Shown in pieces: positions 7,870 to 12,617 of a stretch of 12,617 bases of DNA. The stretch is from CAINVV01 sp037440345. Its GTDB lineage: Bacteria > Bacteroidota > Bacteroidia > Bacteroidales > Prolixibacteraceae. The stretch is taken from NCBI GenBank assembly GCA_037440345.1, contig JBBIUJ010000100.1, forward strand, positions 1 through 12,617, given 5' to 3'. A model generated the notes under the pieces. It worked only from the letters and a program-made list of their open reading frames with translations. It was not told the origin of the DNA and made no database searches. The translations under genes and the position numbers were made by a program. Each line of letters opens with the position of its first letter. Within the stretch, counting starts at the first letter, position 1.

Positions 7870-8034
7870 AGGATGGATAGATTGGTAATGGATAAAAATC
7901 ATCGCCAGGAACAGGGATTACACATTTCTTAAACTGTAATGCTTCGGGTGAAAATTATGTAATCTTTTCGCAAAATTATATAACACATTTAAGTTAGATT
8001 GATTGTAACTTTAACGTGTACATAATTTAAAGCA

Positions 8035-9516
8035 ATGAACATTTTAATGGTTTATCCGAAGTATCCGGATTCGTTCTGGAGCTTCAAGCACGCCATGCGC
8101 TTTATTTCGAAAAAAGCGACAGTTCCCCCACTGGGATTGATAACCATAGCCGCCATGCTCCCAAAAGAGTGGCATAAAAAAGTGGTCGACCTGAATATTG
8201 CAACGCTCAAGCCGGGAGATGTCGTTTGGGCCGATTATGTTTTTATCAGCGCGATGTCCATTCAGAAGGAATCGGTAAATGATGTTATTCGGGAGTGCCT
8301 GAAGTACAAGACCAAAATGGTGGCAGGCGGGCCTCTGTTTACGCAAGACTATGATAATTACCCTCAAATAGACCATTTTATCCTGAACGAAGCTGAGATC
8401 ACGCTACCTCCATTCCTGAGGGATTTGGCATCAGGGAATTCCCCCGAAAGAATTTACAGGACTGATGAATTTGCTGATTTGTCGACTACTCCGGTTCCCG
8501 ATTACAGTTTGCTTTCCAGGAAAGACTATGTTGTGATGAACATCCAGGTTACCAGGGGATGTCCATTTTCCTGCGATTTTTGTGAAATAACTACATTGTT
8601 GGGGCATAAAGTGCGGATGAAAAAAACGAGTCAGATTCTGGCAGAGTTGGAATCGCTGTATAACCTCAACTGGCGTGGCCCGGTTCTGGTGGTGGATGAT
8701 AATTTTATCGGGAACAAGCATGAAATCAAAACAGGCCTTCTTCCGGCATTGTTGGCATGGATGAAGGAACACCATTTCCCTTTTACCTTTGAGACGCAAA
8801 CCTCCATCAACCTCGCCGACGATGATGAACTGTTGTCAATGATGGTAGCCACTGGTTTTACCTCAACATTCATTGGTATTGAGACAACGGATGAAATGGC
8901 CCTTCAGGATTGCAAAAAGGGCCAGAACAAAAACCGGGATATGCTTCAAAGCGTGAAAAAGATTCAAAAGGCCGGAATGTCGGTTTCCGGCGGATTTATT
9001 GTTGGGTTCGACACGGATACAGCCTCTGTTTTTCAAAAGCAGCTGGATTTTATACAACAAAGTGGAATTGTATCGGCAATGGTTGGAATTTTGCATGCGC
9101 CAAAAAACACCATTCTGTACAAACGCATGGTCGGAGAGAATCGGATCATCAAAGAAGCAAGCGGCAACAATACGGATGCCTCCCTCAATTTTATCCCTAA
9201 AATGAACCCCAAAGAGCTTCTTGAAGGTTACAACCTGCTTATTCGAAATATCTATTCAATAAAACCCTATTACAAAAGGGTACGTCAGTTTTTGAGAACT
9301 TATCAGCAACTCTACACGACAAAAAAGACAGTAAGGTTTTCTCTGTTCACCAGTTTTTTTAAAACAGTGTACATCATAGGGATCGTTAACAAAGGAAGAG
9401 GTGAATTTTGGAAATTGTTGCTATGGACCCTCTTCAAAAAACCGCTGTTATTAAAAGATGCCATTCAGTATGCCGTTTATGGTTATCATTTTAGAATCGT
9501 TTATGGCATAAGATAA
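8035..9516 (+). CDS. B12-binding-domain radical SAM protein with DUF4070-like C-terminal region
   Basis: The 493-residue product opens with a cobalamin-binding-type Rossmann domain (about 1-140; MNILMVYPKYPD, then VAGGPLFT at 96-103). A radical SAM core follows, with its 4Fe-4S motif CxxxCxxC at Cys176, Cys180 and Cys183, the usual ligands for the cluster that cleaves S-adenosylmethionine. VVDDNFIGNK (219-228), GIETT (281-285) and GGFIVGFD (319-326) match the core of the B12/DUF4070 subfamily, which includes the hopanoid C-2 methylase HpnP. That does not fix the substrate here, so no symbol is given. The DxHxxG cobalamin motif is absent; the region has VDLN at 51-54. The tail (about 385-493) is basic and hydrophobic, suggesting membrane association. 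The start matches the family N-terminus; no Shine-Dalgarno sequence is seen. The stop is one nucleotide before the rhamnosidase start, so the two are probably co-transcribed and translationally coupled. A methyltransferase-type reaction is an inference. Confidence 0.88.
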   Translation: MNILMVYPKYPDSFWSFKHAMRFISKKATVPPLGLITIAAMLPKEWHKKVVDLNIATLKPGDVVWADYVFISAMSIQKESVNDVIRECLKYKTKMVAGGPLFTQDYDNYPQIDHFILNEAEITLPPFLRDLASGNSPERIYRTDEFADLSTTPVPDYSLLSRKDYVVMNIQVTRGCPFSCDFCEITTLLGHKVRMKKTSQILAELESLYNLNWRGPVLVVDDNFIGNKHEIKTGLLPALLAWMKEHHFPFTFETQTSINLADDDELLSMMVATGFTSTFIGIETTDEMALQDCKKGQNKNRDMLQSVKKIQKAGMSVSGGFIVGFDTDTASVFQKQLDFIQQSGIVSAMVGILHAPKNTILYKRMVGENRIIKEASGNNTDASLNFIPKMNPKELLEGYNLLIRNIYSIKPYYKRVRQFLRTYQQLYTTKKTVRFSLFTSFFKTVYIIGIVNKGRGEFWKLLLWTLFKKPLLLKDAIQYAVYGYHFRIVYGIR

Positions 9517-9517
9517 T

Positions 9518-12500
9518 ATGCTGAAAATAGATATGCTCTCCATATTGTTGGCGTTTATGCTGGCGCATTTTTTTACAGGATTGGAGGCGAGTGAAATTGT
9601 CCCTCCATCGGATTCTCTGCTTTTGGTGAAAAAGGAATTCTTAAATCCACCCAACAGCGCCCGCCCCTGGGTATACTGGTTTTGGATAAATAATAATGTC
9701 ACGCGAAAAGGAATCACTGCCGACCTGGAAGCCATGAAACGGGTTGGGATTGGTGGAGTCCTGATCATGGACATCGATCTTAAAGTTATTGGCGACGGTA
9801 CCCCGGAAGGTCCTGTGAAATTTATGGATGAGCAATGGAAGGAGCTTTTCCTGTTTTCCGTTCGTGAAGCTAAAAGACTTGGATTGGAGATTAATATGGC
9901 CAACGATGCGGGCTGGACTGGCAGTGGCGGACCCTGGATCACCCCCGAATATGCCATGCAAACGGTGGTGAGTAGCGATACTACCGTGAATGGAGGCAGA
10001 ATGGTAGAACTATCTTTGCCACAACCACCATCAAAGGGAGATTTCTACCGCGATATTGCCACGCTGGCTGTCCAGGATCAGGTAAACAGCGCCCGATATA
10101 AAATCGAAAATCTAGCCATGAAAGCCGTATTTGCTAAAAGCGGCATCTTCAATCAGTTTGCAAAGCCGGATATTCCAACACCTGACGATGTTGCTATTCA
10201 ACCGGATAAAGTAATCGACATATCTAAATTTACAGACCAATCCGGCCACTTAAAATGGGAAGCTCCGGGAGGCAAATGGACAATCATGCGGTTCGGCCAT
10301 ACCTATACCGGAGCCGTCAACAAACCGGGCGCCTCGGGAGGTGAGGGCCCTGAATGCGACAAGTTGAGCAAAGAGGGCATTCGCCGGAATTTTGCCGGTA
10401 TGATGGAAAAATTGGTGAAATTGTCGGGACGGGATGTTGGCAAGACCCTGGTAGCATCACATATCGATAGTTGGGAGGTCGGTGCACAAAACTGGACGGC
10501 TAACATGCGTGAAGAGTTCAGGAAAAGAAGGGGATACGATATTGTTCCATTCTTACCGGTTCTCCGGGACAGAGTTCTGGATAATTTGCAGGTAACAGAG
10601 CGTTTCCTTTGGGACCTACGCAAAACCATCTCCGAACTGATGGTGGAAAATTATGTAACAGAGATGCAAAAACTTTGTCACGAACATGGGCTTCTGTTTT
10701 CGATGGAACCTTACAACACCATTGGAAGTGACCTGGAAGCAGCCAATTTTGCCGACGAACCGATGAGCGAATTCTGGGCGCGCAACAATGGGGACTGGTA
10801 TTCAGACAAGGTGAAAGGAGTGTCATCGGCCGTCCATCTCAACAATCGACCCATTGCCGGAGCAGAGAGCTTCACCTGTGCCGAAGAGGAGAAGTGGTTG
10901 ATGCATCCAGCTAATATCAAGGCCATTGGTGATCGGTTTTTCTGCGATGGGGTAAATAAATTCATTTTCCACCGGTATGCCATGCAACCCTGGATGGAGC
11001 GAAACCCGGGCATGTCGATGGGCCCTTTCGGACTGCATTACGAACGTACCCAGACATGGTGGGATTATTCACTGCCCTGGCATACCTATCTCTCCCGCTG
11101 CCAGTACTTGTTACGTCAGGGTACCTTCGTGTCAGATGTACTTAACCTTCAGCCGGAAGAACCCATTTATAGGTTTAAAGCTTTAAAGCTCAACGGTTAC
11201 GATTATGATGCCTGTAGTCCCGACGCCTTTAAAAAAGTAAAAGTGGAAGAAGGTCTATGGGTAGATGGTGCAGGGAACAAACACTCCCTGCTCGTGTTGA
11301 CGCATACAGGAACGATGACCGTGGCACAATTAAGCCGGATAAGGGATATGGTACTTCAGGGAGCTTCTCTGCTGGGTGAACCACCGTCTGCAACACCCGG
11401 TCTGGCCGACTATCCCAACTCGGATGCAAAGTTGAAATTAATTGTAGATCAATTGTGGGGAACCTCTACCGATTCTCTCCTGGATCGACACGTTGGGAAA
11501 GGGAGGGTTTTTAGAAATATTTCGGTGGAAGAAGCGCTGAGAAGAGTCGGAAAGGAGCCTGACTTTACTTCCGACCAAAAATTAAGATACATCCATCGGA
11601 AAATAGAAGATGCCGACATTTATTTTATCGCGAACGGCTCCGATTCGGCCGTGATAGCCAACTGCACATTTCGGGTAAAAGGAAAACGACCAGCATGGTG
11701 GGATCCCGAAACCGGGCACATTAGGGAGATTGCTGTCTATTGTCCTGGCGAGGGGGGGACAACAAGAGTTCCTGTTCTGTTGGATCCTGCCGGGAGTGGA
11801 TTTATTGTATTTTATCCTGAAAATGAGCCGGATACTAAACGCACCTCTGATGTAACCTTGAATGGAGAGTCAGTTATGCAAAATGGTACGGTAACCTCTT
11901 CGAGAGGGAATAGTCAGCAGTTGGAAAAATTCTTATTCCTGAAAGGGACTCTGTCTGCTCCTGGTAACTATGAATTCACCAATACGGGGGGCAAAAAATC
12001 AACATTGGTTGTCCCGGCAGCAGATCAGTCCTGGCAAATAGCTGAACCCTGGAGGCTCAGCTTTCCGATGAAAACCGGTCAGACTACCGAATTGAAGTTA
12101 TCCAGGTTGGAGTCGTGGACTACTTTGGACAACAAGGAGGTCAACTATCTTTCGGGAACGGGAAAGTACCAAACCATCATGCGCGTCCCGGATAATCTGC
12201 TAAAAAAGGGGGTTCAGCTTCATCTCGATTTGGGAAGGGTTCTGGTAATGGCAAAGGTTTTCATCAACAACATGGAAGCCGGTATTTTGTGGAAGTCCCC
12301 TTATGAATTGGACATCACCTCTTTCGTTCATGCCGGTGAAAACAGCCTGAGAATAGAGGTCGTTAACTTGTGGCCGAACCGACAGATTGGGGATGAGAAC
12401 CTGCCTGAGGATAGCGAACGGAATCCAAATGGAACAACGAAACAGCGTAACTGGCCCGAATGGATAACAGCAGAAAAGGCCAGTCCAACAGGGAGAGAGA

Positions 12501-12598
12501 GTTTCACTACCTGGCGACTTTGGAAGAAGGGCGATGCCTTGTTAGAGTCTGGATTGATTGGGCCTGTAAGGTTAAGGGTGATGCGAACCATGGAGTAA
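9518..12598 (+). CDS. Secreted GH106-family glycoside hydrolase, probable alpha-L-rhamnosidase
   Basis: This 1026-residue protein, a usual length for GH106, starts with a signal peptide (hydrophobic 7-20, likely cleavage near Ala24, no lipobox), so it acts in the periplasm or outside. The mature part opens with the family signature: RPWVYWFWINNNVT (49-62), ITADLEAMKRVGIGGV (66-81) and NMANDAGWTGSGGPW (126-140). Conserved acidic positions in the catalytic domain include Glu320 (HIDSWE), Glu397 (SMEPY) and Glu450 (AGAES). Glu320 and Glu450 are my best guesses for the catalytic pair, from memory of the family's spacing and unchecked. The C-terminus (about 885-955) is a galactose-binding-like sandwich (LHLDLGRVLVMAKVFINN; SPYELDIT). 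Family enzymes remove alpha-L-rhamnose from plant pectins and other glycans. No SusC/SusD pair is visible, but the contig ends just after the gene. Met6 (9533) is an alternative start and gives a more typical signal peptide. Confidence 0.88.
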   Translation: MLKIDMLSILLAFMLAHFFTGLEASEIVPPSDSLLLVKKEFLNPPNSARPWVYWFWINNNVTRKGITADLEAMKRVGIGGVLIMDIDLKVIGDGTPEGPVKFMDEQWKELFLFSVREAKRLGLEINMANDAGWTGSGGPWITPEYAMQTVVSSDTTVNGGRMVELSLPQPPSKGDFYRDIATLAVQDQVNSARYKIENLAMKAVFAKSGIFNQFAKPDIPTPDDVAIQPDKVIDISKFTDQSGHLKWEAPGGKWTIMRFGHTYTGAVNKPGASGGEGPECDKLSKEGIRRNFAGMMEKLVKLSGRDVGKTLVASHIDSWEVGAQNWTANMREEFRKRRGYDIVPFLPVLRDRVLDNLQVTERFLWDLRKTISELMVENYVTEMQKLCHEHGLLFSMEPYNTIGSDLEAANFADEPMSEFWARNNGDWYSDKVKGVSSAVHLNNRPIAGAESFTCAEEEKWLMHPANIKAIGDRFFCDGVNKFIFHRYAMQPWMERNPGMSMGPFGLHYERTQTWWDYSLPWHTYLSRCQYLLRQGTFVSDVLNLQPEEPIYRFKALKLNGYDYDACSPDAFKKVKVEEGLWVDGAGNKHSLLVLTHTGTMTVAQLSRIRDMVLQGASLLGEPPSATPGLADYPNSDAKLKLIVDQLWGTSTDSLLDRHVGKGRVFRNISVEEALRRVGKEPDFTSDQKLRYIHRKIEDADIYFIANGSDSAVIANCTFRVKGKRPAWWDPETGHIREIAVYCPGEGGTTRVPVLLDPAGSGFIVFYPENEPDTKRTSDVTLNGESVMQNGTVTSSRGNSQQLEKFLFLKGTLSAPGNYEFTNTGGKKSTLVVPAADQSWQIAEPWRLSFPMKTGQTTELKLSRLESWTTLDNKEVNYLSGTGKYQTIMRVPDNLLKKGVQLHLDLGRVLVMAKVFINNMEAGILWKSPYELDITSFVHAGENSLRIEVVNLWPNRQIGDENLPEDSERNPNGTTKQRNWPEWITAEKASPTGRESFTTWRLWKKGDALLESGLIGPVRLRVMRTME

Positions 12599-12603
12599 CC
12601 TCA

Positions 12604-12617
12604 AGATCGGAAGAGCA
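12604..12617 (+). other. Illumina adapter sequence at the contig end (not genomic)
   Basis: The last 14 bases, AGATCGGAAGAGCA, equal the start of the Illumina TruSeq adapter. The first 13 are shared by both read adapters, and the final A fits the read-1 version. Genomic sequence therefore stops at about 12603, five bases after the rhamnosidase stop codon. The left edge shows no such match. Confidence 0.95.

Noticed and set aside
8006..8013. TAACTTTA as the -7 box for the radical SAM gene
   Set aside because: It misses the final G of TAnnTTTG and has no TTTG partner at the right distance, so it is too weak to list. The 165 nt from 7870 to 8034 hold no gene or clear terminator that I can see.
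8035..9516. Naming the radical SAM gene hpnP (hopanoid C-2 methylase)
   Set aside because: It shares the overall architecture, but so do many DUF4070 proteins of unknown substrate, and no hopanoid gene is in the window.
9451..9957. Minus-strand open frame of 168 residues opposite the radical SAM end and the rhamnosidase start
   Set aside because: The sense frames are well-supported family members; the antisense product resembles nothing and spans the gene junction.

Overview
The window looks like the end of an Illumina-assembled contig from a member of the Bacteroidota, probably from a metagenome. The evidence is a Bacteroidota-type lipoprotein signal (cysteine followed by Lys-Lys-Asp), a repeat type common in that phylum, a GH106 alpha-L-rhamnosidase, a TAnnTTTG-type promoter box and little use of Shine-Dalgarno sequences. 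The last 14 bases match the Illumina adapter, so genomic sequence ends at about 12603. No species can be named from this sequence.

Layout. The left third (1-2968) is on the minus strand. It holds a membrane-anchored protein with two tandem ABC_sub_bind (TrpX-like) ligand-binding domains and, 12 nt downstream, a STAS-domain anti-anti-sigma-like protein that runs off the left edge. No ABC permease or ATPase is present, so a sensory rather than transport role is plausible. A 191-nt divergent intergenic region follows, with three perfect inverted repeats and a candidate promoter for the rightward gene.

The centre (3160-7869) is one large gene for a probable surface lipoprotein. It has fourteen fibronectin-III-like repeats of about 98 residues, each with an invariant Gly-(Val/Ile)-Cys-Trp motif, and ends in a cysteine-rich C-terminal cap. 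The right third (8035-12598) is a likely two-gene operon: a B12-binding-type radical SAM enzyme with a DUF4070-like tail, then, after one nucleotide, a secreted GH106-type alpha-L-rhamnosidase.

How they might work together. Three modules are visible: a possible ligand sensor feeding a partner-switching regulator (left), a long surface stalk or adhesin (centre), and a radical SAM/glycosidase pair (right). Any link between modules is inference. The most unusual points are the sensor-plus-STAS pairing with an ambiguous membrane topology, the fourteen unpaired cysteines in the stalk, and the tight coupling of a radical SAM enzyme to a rhamnosidase.
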